Shown here piece after piece: positions 46,443 to 54,529 of a stretch of 64,000 bases of DNA (positions within the stretch are counted from its first letter, which is position 1; each line of letters starts with the position of its first letter). The position numbers and the translations under genes were made by a program. Source of the DNA: Labrys monachus (lineage in GTDB: Bacteria; Pseudomonadota; Alphaproteobacteria; Rhizobiales; Labraceae); contig NZ_JAUSVK010000001.1 of the NCBI RefSeq assembly GCF_030814655.1, positions 4,161,001 through 4,225,000 on the forward strand, in the 5' to 3' direction. Under the pieces are notes generated by a model that saw nothing but the letters and a program-made list of their open reading frames with translations, was not told the origin of the DNA and did not search any database.

Positions 46443-48023
46443 ATGGATTCTCTGAATTCCTGGCTGGGCACGCAGTTGCCATCTCTTTTTTGGTTGCTGA
46501 TCAGTGCCGGGATTTTCTTCCTTCTGGTGGTCCTGTGCATGTATGCATGGCGCATCATCAGCAGGCCGCATGTCCGAAACACGGCTGGCCGCAACCGCCA
46601 GCCCCGGCTCGGGGTGCTCGATTCCTATTCGGTCGATCGCGTACGCCAGCTCGTGCTGGTGCGCCGCGACAATGTCGAACATCTCATCATGATCGGCGGG
46701 CCGAACGACCTCGTGGTCGAATCCGGGATCCTGAGGGGCCGCCCGCTGACCCGACCGGTGCCGCCCCCGTCTCTCGAACGCGCGCCCGGCTACGTCGCGG
46801 CGCCGCGGCAGGTCGAGGAGGATTTCGTGCGTCCGGCAGAGCCCGGTCCGCTCCCCGCCTCCAGGCCCGAACCCCAGCCGGACTATGAACCTCGTCCGGA
46901 GCCCGCCGCCGCGCCTCCTGCTCCTGCTCCTGCTCCTGCTCCCGCCGTCGCCGTTCAACCGGCGACCTCCAGGCTCCCGCTGGACTATGAGCCGATCCCC
47001 GCCTTCCTCCAGCGGGAGCTCGAGCCGGCCCCTTCGCAGGAACCTGCACCGGCGGAGGCCGTTGAGACGGCGCATATTTCCGAACCGGTCGCCCCCATGC
47101 GGCGTTCGGTGGTTCCGCCGCGCGGCCCCGGCTTCTTCCACCGCGCGACCTCGCGGTTCCCCAATTTCGGGCGACAGGCGCGCGGCACACCGCCCGCGCC
47201 CGAGCCGGAGAAACGGCCCGAGCCGATGACGGAGGAAGCCGATACTTCCGCCGTCGATACGGCGCATTTCGAGGAGCTTCTGGCCCAGCGCGTGCCGGCA
47301 GCCGCGCCGAGCGTCGAACCGCCCGAGGCTTCGTATGCCGTCGAGGAATCGTCGGAAACGACGTTCGAGCAGGAGCTGTTCGAGCAGGAACCGAACGAAT
47401 TCGAACCCGAGGAAGAACGTAACGCCGAGGCGGCGGAGCGGGAACTGCCGCTGTTCGACTCGCCTCCCCCCCGCCTCACCCTCCCCGAAATCCGCCTCCC
47501 CGATCTCAAAATTCCCGGGTGGCGGCGTCCCGCCAGCGAAAATCAGCCGGCGGCCGAGCCACGCGCCTCCTTCGACGCCAGGCCCGAACCGCGAACGACG
47601 TTCGAGGTGAGGCCGGAGCCGAGAACCTCCTACGAAGGCAGGGCGGAGCCGCGTTTTTCGAGCGAGCCGAGCCAGGCTCCCGAGCCACGCCAGGCTCCCG
47701 AGCCTCGCCAAGCCCCTGAGCCACGCCAAGCCCCCGAGCTCCGCCCAGGCAGCCGGCTCGAGCCTCTCCTGGCGACGACGAACACGCCGGCCCGGCGCTA
47801 TAGCGGCGAACAGCCCGCGGCGTCCCCGCCGCCGGCATCGCCTTCCCGCCCCGACGCGTTCCGCGTCGGCGACAGGGTGACGACGCCGACACGGCCGGCC
47901 GCAGCGGCCCCGCGGCCCGCTGCGCCCACGCCGCCCCCGCCGGAGCCGGAAGATCCTTTCGCGAGCCTGGAAGAGGAGATGGCCAATCTTCTCGGACGCA
48001 GCCGGGACGGCACCAAGCCGTAG
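46443..48023 (+). CDS. FliO-like membrane protein with long disordered tail
   Basis: A 526-aa protein. The N-terminal 90 residues have one TM segment (LFWLLISAGIFFLLVVLCMYAW) and a FliO-like domain RLGVLDSYSVDRVRQLVLVRRDNVEHLIMIGGPNDLVVE-type block near residues 58-95. FliO helps assemble the FliPQR export gate of flagella. The remaining 430 residues are Pro/Glu/Ala/Arg-rich and apparently disordered, with imperfect six-residue repeats (APEPRQ) near 410-435 and Pro/Glu-rich segments. No other flagellar gene is in the window. The same type of gene is often divergent from cckA in Hyphomicrobiales, so a non-flagellar envelope role is possible. Confidence 0.78.
   Translation: MDSLNSWLGTQLPSLFWLLISAGIFFLLVVLCMYAWRIISRPHVRNTAGRNRQPRLGVLDSYSVDRVRQLVLVRRDNVEHLIMIGGPNDLVVESGILRGRPLTRPVPPPSLERAPGYVAAPRQVEEDFVRPAEPGPLPASRPEPQPDYEPRPEPAAAPPAPAPAPAPAVAVQPATSRLPLDYEPIPAFLQRELEPAPSQEPAPAEAVETAHISEPVAPMRRSVVPPRGPGFFHRATSRFPNFGRQARGTPPAPEPEKRPEPMTEEADTSAVDTAHFEELLAQRVPAAAPSVEPPEASYAVEESSETTFEQELFEQEPNEFEPEEERNAEAAERELPLFDSPPPRLTLPEIRLPDLKIPGWRRPASENQPAAEPRASFDARPEPRTTFEVRPEPRTSYEGRAEPRFSSEPSQAPEPRQAPEPRQAPEPRQAPELRPGSRLEPLLATTNTPARRYSGEQPAASPPPASPSRPDAFRVGDRVTTPTRPAAAAPRPAAPTPPPPEPEDPFASLEEEMANLLGRSRDGTKP
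47675..47749 (+). repeat. 18-bp tandem repeat inside the FliO-like gene
   Basis: About four imperfect copies of an 18-base unit (GAGCCACGCCAGGCTCCC type) encode repeated A-P-E-P-R-Q. Copies differ mainly at third positions, so the array is kept in frame and has had time to diverge. Such arrays change length by slippage. Confidence 0.8.
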
Positions 48024-48035
48024 CCCGACGGCACG

Positions 48036-48060
48036 AAGGGGCGGTTCCGATCCGCCCTTT
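48036..48060 (+). terminator. Terminator-like hairpin after the FliO-like gene
   Basis: AAGGGGCGG, a 7-base loop and CCGCCCTTT form a 9-bp stem with one G-U pair ending in TTT, 12 bases after the stop. Confidence 0.6.
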
Positions 48061-48190
48061 CGCGTGTGAGGCTCGCCGGGCGAGCGCCCGCCCTGCGGCA
48101 GGTGGGAGGCCGCTCCCGTTCGATGTCCGGCCGCGCCCGCGGCGCCGGCTCCCCCTCGCGCCGCCACTATGCCGCAAGCCTTGGAAATCC

Positions 48191-49387
48191 ATGCGTTCGC
48201 TCCTGTCCGACGTCAGCGCTCAATCGATCGGCACCGGCATCATCACGGCGGTGGTCGGCTATACCAGTTCGGTTGCCGTCGTCATTCACGGCATGGCCGC
48301 CGTCGGTGCCTCGCCCGGCGAGATCGCCTCCGGCCTCGCCGTTCTCTGCCTCGCCATGGGCACCTGCGGTGTGATCCTGAGCCTGGCGACCCGCATGCCG
48401 ATCTCGATCGCATGGTCAACCCCCGGCATGGCGTTGCTGGCAACCCTCAGCGCACCGCCGGGCGGCTTTCCGGCAGCGGTCGGCGCCTTCGTCGTCGCGG
48501 GCGTCCTGGTCATGACCGCCGGCTTCTGGTCCCCGCTCGGCAAGTTGATCACGGCCATTCCCCGCCCCATCGCCGGAGCGATGCTGGCCGGCATCCTGTT
48601 CAAGCTCTGCCTGGCGCCGGTCACCGCCCTGGGGGAGGATCCCAAATTCGCGGTGCCCGTCATCCTCGCCTGGCTGGTCGTCGGGCGCTTCGCCCGCCTG
48701 TGGGCGGCGCCGGCCGCCCTTGCCGTCGCCCTCGCAGCCATGGCTTTCGACGGACAGGGCGGCGGCCAGGCCGTGGCCCTGCCGGCGCTCGAATTCATCC
48801 GCCCGACCTTCGACTGGCAGACCCTGATCTCGATTGCCGCACCGCTCTTCGTGGTGACGATGGCCTCCCAGAACATTCCCGGGCTGACCGTGCTTTCGGC
48901 CTTCGGCTACCATCCCTCGACCCGGCCGATCTTCCTGCTCACCGGCGGCGTTTCCGCCGCCTCCGCCATATTCGGGGCGCCGACGATCAACCTCGCCGCG
49001 ATCACCGCCGCGCTGTGCGCCGGCCCCGACGCCCACGCCCGGCCCGAGCGGCGCTATGTCGCCGGCATCGTCGCCGGCCTCGTCTACGCGCTCGGCTTCT
49101 CGCTGCTGGCCGCCGTCGCCACCAGCCTCGTCACCGGCTCGTCGCCGATCCTGATCGAAGCGGCGGCCGGGCTCGCGCTCACCGGAGCGCTCGGCTCGTC
49201 CCTCGCCGGCGCCGTGCAGGACGAGAAGGAGCGCCTTCCCGCGCTTGCGACCTTCCTCGTCGCCGCCTCCGGCTTCAGCCTGTTCGGCATCGGGGCCGCC
49301 TTCTGGGGCCTGTGCGCCGGCCTTGTCGTGCATCTGCTCTACGTCGCAAACATTGGAGCGACAGCGCGCCGAAAAAGCGCTATGTAG
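48191..49387 (+). CDS. BenE-family benzoate/H+ symporter
   Basis: An inner membrane transporter of 398 aa with about twelve TM segments, in the BenE family named for benzoate-proton symport in Acinetobacter. It opens SLLSDVSAQSIGTGIITAVVGYTSSVAVVIHG and contains the family motif MPISIAWSTPGMALLATL near residue 75 and GAPTINLAAITAALCAGPDAH near 265. No benzoate catabolic gene is in the window, so the substrate may differ. It stands between the FliO-like gene and the folate operon. Confidence 0.9.
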   Translation: MRSLLSDVSAQSIGTGIITAVVGYTSSVAVVIHGMAAVGASPGEIASGLAVLCLAMGTCGVILSLATRMPISIAWSTPGMALLATLSAPPGGFPAAVGAFVVAGVLVMTAGFWSPLGKLITAIPRPIAGAMLAGILFKLCLAPVTALGEDPKFAVPVILAWLVVGRFARLWAAPAALAVALAAMAFDGQGGGQAVALPALEFIRPTFDWQTLISIAAPLFVVTMASQNIPGLTVLSAFGYHPSTRPIFLLTGGVSAASAIFGAPTINLAAITAALCAGPDAHARPERRYVAGIVAGLVYALGFSLLAAVATSLVTGSSPILIEAAAGLALTGALGSSLAGAVQDEKERLPALATFLVAASGFSLFGIGAAFWGLCAGLVVHLLYVANIGATARRKSAM

Positions 49388-49589
49388 GGACAAGTTCGCC
49401 CTGGAGGCGAGCCAGATGATCCCAGCGCTTCCACAGGGTTGAGAGGCGCGGGACGCTCGAGGACAGACCCGGAGCGGGCTTCTCGAGCGAGACGAGTTCC
49501 GGCGGCTGCCAGGAAAGCCAGCCGGCGCTCCAATCGCCAGACCGTCGGGCGGACGATCCGCATGAAACGCGAGGTGGCGCGCGCACGCC

Positions 49590-50954
49590 ATGATTGTGCT
49601 TGAAATTCCCTGGACCGCCCCCCTCGACGCGGCAGCCGCTCTCGCCGGCCAGCCGCGCCTTGCCCTGCTCGACAGCGCCATGCCGCATGATACGCTGGGG
49701 CGCTGGTCCTATGTCGCAGCGGCGCCCTTCGGGGTCTTCCGGGTCGAGGACAGCGAGGCGACATGGAACGGCGAGCCCATGGCCGGCGCACCGATGGAGG
49801 CCCTGCGAAGCCTGCTGTCCCGCCATGCGCACGCGCCCATCGCCGGCGCTCCTCCCTTCACCGGCGGCGCCATCGGCGCGATTGCCTACGAGGCCGGGCA
49901 GATCTTCGAGCCGCGGCCCGGGCTGGCCGGCGCCCACCGGGCGGCGCAGATCGACCTTCCCTTCTACGACCGGCTCTTCGCCTTCGACGTGATCGATCGC
50001 CGCGCCTTCGCCATCGCTCCCGACGCGGCGGCAGCGCACCGGCTCTGCGAGGCGCTGACCCGCCCCTCCGAGCCCCGCCGGCCGCCGGCCGGCCTCGACT
50101 GGCGGGACAGCCGCAGCCGCGCCGCCTACGAGGCCGAGGTGGCGAGGGTGATCGGCTACATCCGCGACGGCGACATCTTCCAGGCCAATCTCTCCCATCG
50201 CTTCTCGGCCACGCCTGCCGGCGGCGCCGATCCGCTCGCCACCTATCTGGCGGTCCGGCGCGCCAACCCGGCCCCTTTCTCGGCGCTGCTCGTCGAGGGC
50301 GTCCGCTTCATCGCCTCCACCTCGCCCGAACGCTTCCTGCGGCTCGCCCGTGATCCGCGCGGAGCGGTGGTCGAGGCCCGGCCGATCAAGGGCACGCGGC
50401 GGCGCAGCATGCGGCCGGCCGAGGATGCGGTCCTCGCCCGGTCTCTGGCGCAGAGCGAGAAGGATCGCGCCGAGAACATCATGATCGTCGACCTCCTGCG
50501 CAACGACCTCTCCCGCGTGTGCCTGCCCGGCAGCGTGGACGTCCCGGTCGTGTGCGGCGTCGAGACCTACGCCTCGGTGCACCACCTGACCTCCGTCGTC
50601 ACCGGCATCCTCAGGCCCGGCCGCGACATCGCCGACCTGATCGCGGCGACCTTTCCGGGCGGCTCGATCACCGGCGCGCCGAAGATCCGCGCCATGGAAA
50701 TCATCGCCGAACTGGAACAGGAAGCCCGCGGCGTCTATTGCGGCGCCATCGGCTGGATCGGCTTCGACGGGGCGGCCGACCTCAACATCGCCATCCGTAC
50801 GCTGACCTTCGACGGCACGGAGCTCTCGGTGCGAGCCGGCGGCGGCATCACGCTCCTGTCGGATCCCGCCGCCGAATATGACGAGACCCTCGCAAAGGCC
50901 GAGCGCCTGCTGGGCGCCTTCCGCGAAGCGGCGGGCGAGGAGGCCGCCGCGTGA
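49590..50954 (+). CDS. pabB: Aminodeoxychorismate synthase component I
   Basis: Makes 4-amino-4-deoxychorismate from chorismate using ammonia from PabA, the first step of p-aminobenzoate synthesis for folate. The 454-aa chorismate-binding enzyme shows GYIRDGDIFQANLSHRF, the PabB-type PIKGTRRR with the active-site Lys, SEKDRAENIMIVDLLRNDL, and VTGILRPG..FPGGSITGAPKIRAMEII. The PIKGT motif favours PabB over anthranilate synthase TrpE. The stop overlaps the pabA start (GTGA). Confidence 0.94.
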   Translation: MIVLEIPWTAPLDAAAALAGQPRLALLDSAMPHDTLGRWSYVAAAPFGVFRVEDSEATWNGEPMAGAPMEALRSLLSRHAHAPIAGAPPFTGGAIGAIAYEAGQIFEPRPGLAGAHRAAQIDLPFYDRLFAFDVIDRRAFAIAPDAAAAHRLCEALTRPSEPRRPPAGLDWRDSRSRAAYEAEVARVIGYIRDGDIFQANLSHRFSATPAGGADPLATYLAVRRANPAPFSALLVEGVRFIASTSPERFLRLARDPRGAVVEARPIKGTRRRSMRPAEDAVLARSLAQSEKDRAENIMIVDLLRNDLSRVCLPGSVDVPVVCGVETYASVHHLTSVVTGILRPGRDIADLIAATFPGGSITGAPKIRAMEIIAELEQEARGVYCGAIGWIGFDGAADLNIAIRTLTFDGTELSVRAGGGITLLSDPAAEYDETLAKAERLLGAFREAAGEEAAA

Positions 50955-51517
50955 TCCTCATCGTCGACAATTACGATTCCTTCGTCTTCAACGTCGCGCG
51001 ATATTTCGAGGAACTGGGCGCGCGGCCGCAGGTCGTGCGCAACGATGCCGTGGACGCCGAAGCGGTTACGCGCCTCGGCGCCAAAGCCCTCGTCTTCTCG
51101 CCCGGGCCCTGCGCGCCCAAGGACGCCGGCGCCTCGCTCGACCTCATCCGTGCCTTCTCGGGCAAGCTGCCCCTCCTCGGCATCTGCCTCGGCCACCAAT
51201 GCATCGGCGAGGCCTTCGGCGGGCGGACGGTCCATGCGAGGACGCCGATGCACGGGCGGGCCTCCGCCATCGAGCATGACGGCGGAGGCCTGTTCGCGGG
51301 CCTTCCCCGCCCCTTCGCCGCCGGCCGCTACCATTCCCTGATCGTGGAACTCGGCGAGGAAGGTCCGCTGGAGGTGACGGCGCGGAGCAGCGAGGGCGAG
51401 ATCATGGCTCTCACGCATCGCAGGCATCCGACTTTCGGCGTGCAATTCCATCCAGAATCAATTCTAACGCCGCATGGCCACGCCATAATTCGTGCCTTTC
51501 TGGATCATGTTCCGTGA
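50951..51517 (+). CDS. pabA: Aminodeoxychorismate synthase component II (glutamine amidotransferase)
   Basis: The glutaminase partner of PabB (188 aa). It starts at a GTG overlapping the pabB stop (GTGA). Motifs: ILIVDNYDSFVFNVARYF at the N-terminus, FSPGPCAPKDAG, the nucleophile LGICLGHQCIGEAFGG with Cys near residue 80, and FGVQFHPESILTPHG with the catalytic His-x-Glu. In some bacteria one such subunit serves both PabB and TrpE; which applies here is unknown. Confidence 0.94.
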   Translation: MILIVDNYDSFVFNVARYFEELGARPQVVRNDAVDAEAVTRLGAKALVFSPGPCAPKDAGASLDLIRAFSGKLPLLGICLGHQCIGEAFGGRTVHARTPMHGRASAIEHDGGGLFAGLPRPFAAGRYHSLIVELGEEGPLEVTARSSEGEIMALTHRRHPTFGVQFHPESILTPHGHAIIRAFLDHVP

Positions 51518-52401
51518 GTTTCCTCATCCATCGCACCATCACGGCAGGCGCTCCGGGAACCCCTCACGTCAGCGCGCTGGATCGCGGGTTCCAGCTCGGT
51601 GATGGCGTGTTCGACACCATGGTCGGCTTCGGCGGGCACGGCTTCCTGATCGACCGCCACCTCGACAGGCTGCTAAGCCACGCCGCCGCGATCGGCATCG
51701 AGATCGATCGCGGCACCGTGGAAGGCGCCGTGCGCTCCGTGCTGGCCGAAGCCGGCGCACGGCATGCCATTGTGAGGACCACGCTGACCCGAGGCGAGGC
51801 CGCCCGCGGCCTGTGGCCGGCGGCGGCGGGCCTGCCGAGCTTGGTGGTGACGGCGCAGCCCTGGTCGGCGAGTCTGGTCGGGCAGCCCGCGCGCCTCGCG
51901 GTGTCGGACATCCCGCGCAACCAGCGTTCGCCGCTGGCACGCATCAAGTCGCTCGGCTATCTCGACAACATCCTGGCTGCCCGGCAGGCCGCGCAAGCCG
52001 GCGCGGACGATGCGCTGATCCTGAATCTCGATGGGAATGCCGTCTCCACCACCATCGCCAACATCTTCGCCTTCGACGGCGAGACGCTGGTCACCCCTCC
52101 GCTGGTGGATGGCTGCCTCGACGGCGTGATGCGCGGCCTCGTGCTGGAGGAAGCCCGGGCGATGGGCCTCGATTGCCGCGAGGCGAGCCTCACATCGACG
52201 CTGGTCGCACGGGCGAGCGCCATGTTCCTGACGAATTCGGTACGGCTGGTCCGCCCGGTCAGCGCCTTGGAAGGTCGCTGCTGGGCAGGCCGCGCCTTGG
52301 CATCGACGGCCCTCGCCGACCGCATGCTGTCCGGGATTCTCGCGCGCATCGAGCATGCTGCCGCCATCCGGCTCGACATCCCCCCTCGCCCCTCCCCGTG
52401 A
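51514..52401 (+). CDS. pabC: Class IV aminotransferase, aminodeoxychorismate lyase-like
   Basis: A PLP enzyme of 295 aa. Its place between pabA and folKP argues for 4-amino-4-deoxychorismate lyase, which releases pyruvate to give p-aminobenzoate. Family features: DRGFQLGDGVFDTM near residue 25, the PLP Lys in LARIKSLGYLDNILAARQAA near 150, and ALILNLDGNAVSTTIANIFAF near 173. Branched-chain or D-amino-acid aminotransferases have the same fold, so the assignment rests mainly on context. It starts at a GTG overlapping the pabA stop. Confidence 0.85.
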   Translation: MSFLIHRTITAGAPGTPHVSALDRGFQLGDGVFDTMVGFGGHGFLIDRHLDRLLSHAAAIGIEIDRGTVEGAVRSVLAEAGARHAIVRTTLTRGEAARGLWPAAAGLPSLVVTAQPWSASLVGQPARLAVSDIPRNQRSPLARIKSLGYLDNILAARQAAQAGADDALILNLDGNAVSTTIANIFAFDGETLVTPPLVDGCLDGVMRGLVLEEARAMGLDCREASLTSTLVARASAMFLTNSVRLVRPVSALEGRCWAGRALASTALADRMLSGILARIEHAAAIRLDIPPRPSP

Positions 52402-53720
52402 GCAATGCCCTCATGATCTTCATCGCGCTCGGTGCCAATCTTCCATCCAGCGAGGGTGCTCCGCGCGAGACCCTGCGGCGCGCCGTCTCGGCCCTCGCGG
52501 CGCGCGGGGTGAAGATCCGCGCCCGCTCCCGCCTCTATCTCACCGAGCCCGTGCCGCGCTCGCGCCAGCCCTGGTACACCAACCAGATCATCGCCGTGGA
52601 GACGGCGCTCGCCCCTGAGGACCTTCTGCGCCTGCTGCTCGACGTCGAGAAGCAGTTCGGGCGCGAGCGCAGCGAACGCAACGCCTCGCGCACGCTCGAT
52701 CTCGATCTCGTCGCTTACGGACAGGAAGAGATCGCCACGCCGGAACTCACCCTGCCACACCCGCGCATGGCCGAGCGCGCCTTCGTCCTCGCGCCGCTGG
52801 CCGACATCGCGCCGGACTGGCGCCATCCCGCGACCGGCCGCACGGTAAGGGCCATGCTCGCCGAGGCCGACACGTCCAATGTTCGCGCGTTGCGGGCCGT
52901 CCCCCTTCTGATGGGCGTGGTCAACGTCACGCCGGATTCCTTTTCGGACGGCGGCCATTTCAGCACGGCCGACCGCGCCATCGCCCATGCCCTCGCCTTG
53001 ATGAATGACGGGGCCGATATTCTCGACATCGGCGGCGAGTCGACCCGCCCCGGTTCCGAGCCGGTCGATCCGGACGCCGAATGGGCCCGCATCGGACCCG
53101 TGATCGAGGCCGTCGCCGGCGAGGCGCGGCAAAGGCACAGGCTGGTTTCGGTGGACACACGCCATGCGCGGACGATGGCACGGGCGATCGCCGCCGGCGC
53201 GACCATGATCAACGACATCACCGCCCTCGCCGATCCCGAAAGCCGGCGCGTGCTCGCCGGCAGCGACGTTCCGGTGATCCTCATGCATATGCAGGGAGAG
53301 CCGCGGAGCATGCAGATCAATCCGGTCTACGACGATGTGGTGGAGGACGTCAGCGACGAATTGCGCCGCGACTGCGATCGCGCCGTCGAATCCGGCATCG
53401 ACGCATCGCGCCTGTGGCTCGACCCGGGGCTGGGCTTCGGCAAGACGCTGGAGCACAATCTCGCTTTGCTCGATGCGACGCCCCGCCTGCGCGCGCTCGG
53501 CTACCCCGTGCTGATCGGCGCCTCGCGCAAGAGCCTCATCGGCCGCGTCGACCGCGACGGCCCGGCCGCCGGCCGGATCGGCGGATCGGTGGCCGCCGCC
53601 ATCGCCGCCGCGGCCCGCGGAGCCGATGCCGTCCGGGTGCACGATGTCGCCGAAACCCGCCAGGCCCTGGCTGTCTGGAGCGCCGTGGAAGGTGAGAGCC
53701 TGTCGGACGCCGGGCGCTGA
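52398..53720 (+). CDS. Fused HPPK/DHPS: 6-hydroxymethylpterin pyrophosphokinase and dihydropteroate synthase
   Basis: One 440-aa frame holds two successive folate enzymes. Residues about 6-155 are FolK: IALGANLPSSEG, YLTEPVP, and the ATP/Mg signature RTLDLDLVAYG with HPRMAERAFVL. Residues about 168-435 are FolP: LLMGVVNVTPDSFSDGG, the GGESTRPGSEPV loop, and IGASRKSLIGR. The linker is under fifteen residues. In most bacteria these are separate genes, commonly with folB between. The GTG at 52398 overlaps the pabC stop (GTGA) as at the other junctions of the operon; an ATG at 52413 is the alternative. The sulfonamide-target domain (FolP) looks complete. Confidence 0.94.
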   Translation: MSNALMIFIALGANLPSSEGAPRETLRRAVSALAARGVKIRARSRLYLTEPVPRSRQPWYTNQIIAVETALAPEDLLRLLLDVEKQFGRERSERNASRTLDLDLVAYGQEEIATPELTLPHPRMAERAFVLAPLADIAPDWRHPATGRTVRAMLAEADTSNVRALRAVPLLMGVVNVTPDSFSDGGHFSTADRAIAHALALMNDGADILDIGGESTRPGSEPVDPDAEWARIGPVIEAVAGEARQRHRLVSVDTRHARTMARAIAAGATMINDITALADPESRRVLAGSDVPVILMHMQGEPRSMQINPVYDDVVEDVSDELRRDCDRAVESGIDASRLWLDPGLGFGKTLEHNLALLDATPRLRALGYPVLIGASRKSLIGRVDRDGPAAGRIGGSVAAAIAAAARGADAVRVHDVAETRQALAVWSAVEGESLSDAGR

Positions 53721-53743
53721 AGCACGGCCCTGCCGGTTGCCGC

Positions 53744-54322
53744 TCAGGCGAGGGCTTTGCCGCCCTCGACCAGCGTGAGATGTCCGAAGCGGCGGGCGCC
53801 GGCCGGCAAGGCGGGCGCACCGGAAACCGTCCGCGCAAGCTGCGACACCTTCTCGACCGCCAGAATGTCGAAGCGCGCGATCGGATGAAGGCCGATCCAA
53901 TAGGGCGTCTCGTCGGGCGTGAGGCTGCCGAGAATGCGGCCATTGGCACGGCTGCGATGATGCAGCGGCAGCAGCAGGAGTTCCAGGCCGAGCCTCTCCT
54001 CCTGCAGGGTGGTTCCCACGAGGTTGACGATGCAGGCATCGAGATCGTTGGACACGCCGAGGACGAGGTCTTCGAGCGCCCTGCGATCCGCCCAGCGATC
54101 GAGCAGCGAAACGCCCCTCAATTCCCTTCCGAGCAGCGCGCACATCCTCGTTCCCGCCAGCCGGAAGGGAAAGGCGCGCGCCCTGTCGACCTCGACGATG
54201 AAGGTGTCGCCGAGGACGCGGCGGATGGCGGCGGGATCGATATCGACGCGCTCGGGGGCGGGGCGACTGCCCCGCAGATTGTCCCAATAACCATAGAGAT
54301 CGCGTGTCGCCGCATTCTTCAT
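53744..54322 (-). CDS. PAS_5-domain protein
   Basis: A 192-aa soluble protein of the PAS_5 family, abundant in alphaproteobacteria and mostly uncharacterised. The N-terminal MKNAATRDLYGYWDNLRGSRPAPERVDIDP and the core FPFRLAGTRMCALLGRELRG are typical. A single PAS-like sensor fold without an output domain suggests a small sensory or motility-associated role, which is unproven. The ATG at 54322 is preferred over 54352. Its promoter region is shared with the rhomboid-like gene and contains a CtrA-type box. Confidence 0.84.
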   Translation of the reverse strand: MKNAATRDLYGYWDNLRGSRPAPERVDIDPAAIRRVLGDTFIVEVDRARAFPFRLAGTRMCALLGRELRGVSLLDRWADRRALEDLVLGVSNDLDACIVNLVGTTLQEERLGLELLLLPLHHRSRANGRILGSLTPDETPYWIGLHPIARFDILAVEKVSQLARTVSGAPALPAGARRFGHLTLVEGGKALA

Positions 54323-54440
54323 CTGTGTTCGTCGCCTGTTTCCCCGCTCCATCGCGCGGATGACGGAAAAACGATAGCACCGGCCACGGGCCCTGCGGCA
54401 GAGGGGAGGATGGTTATCAGGTGGAAACGAATTATTAATC

Positions 54441-54455
54441 TTAACGAAAGGTTAA
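54441..54455. promoter_or_regulatory. Candidate CtrA-binding site
   Basis: TTAACGAAAGGTTAA matches the alphaproteobacterial CtrA consensus TTAA-N7-TTAA exactly. It lies in the 207-bp divergent region between a PAS_5 gene and a rhomboid-like gene, 75 bases before the latter's start. CckA, which controls CtrA phosphorylation, is encoded in this window. A single match to an AT-rich eight-base consensus is suggestive only. Confidence 0.45.
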
Positions 54456-54529
54456 TTCCCGCGATTCGGCATTTGCCATGTTGGCGCTGTTGATTCCGAC
54501 CTATCCTGCCGCTCCAAGGAGAACGTCGC

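Noticed and set aside
47675..47749. Short direct repeats resembling a CRISPR array
   Set aside because: Units are contiguous without unique spacers and keep the reading frame of the FliO-like protein.
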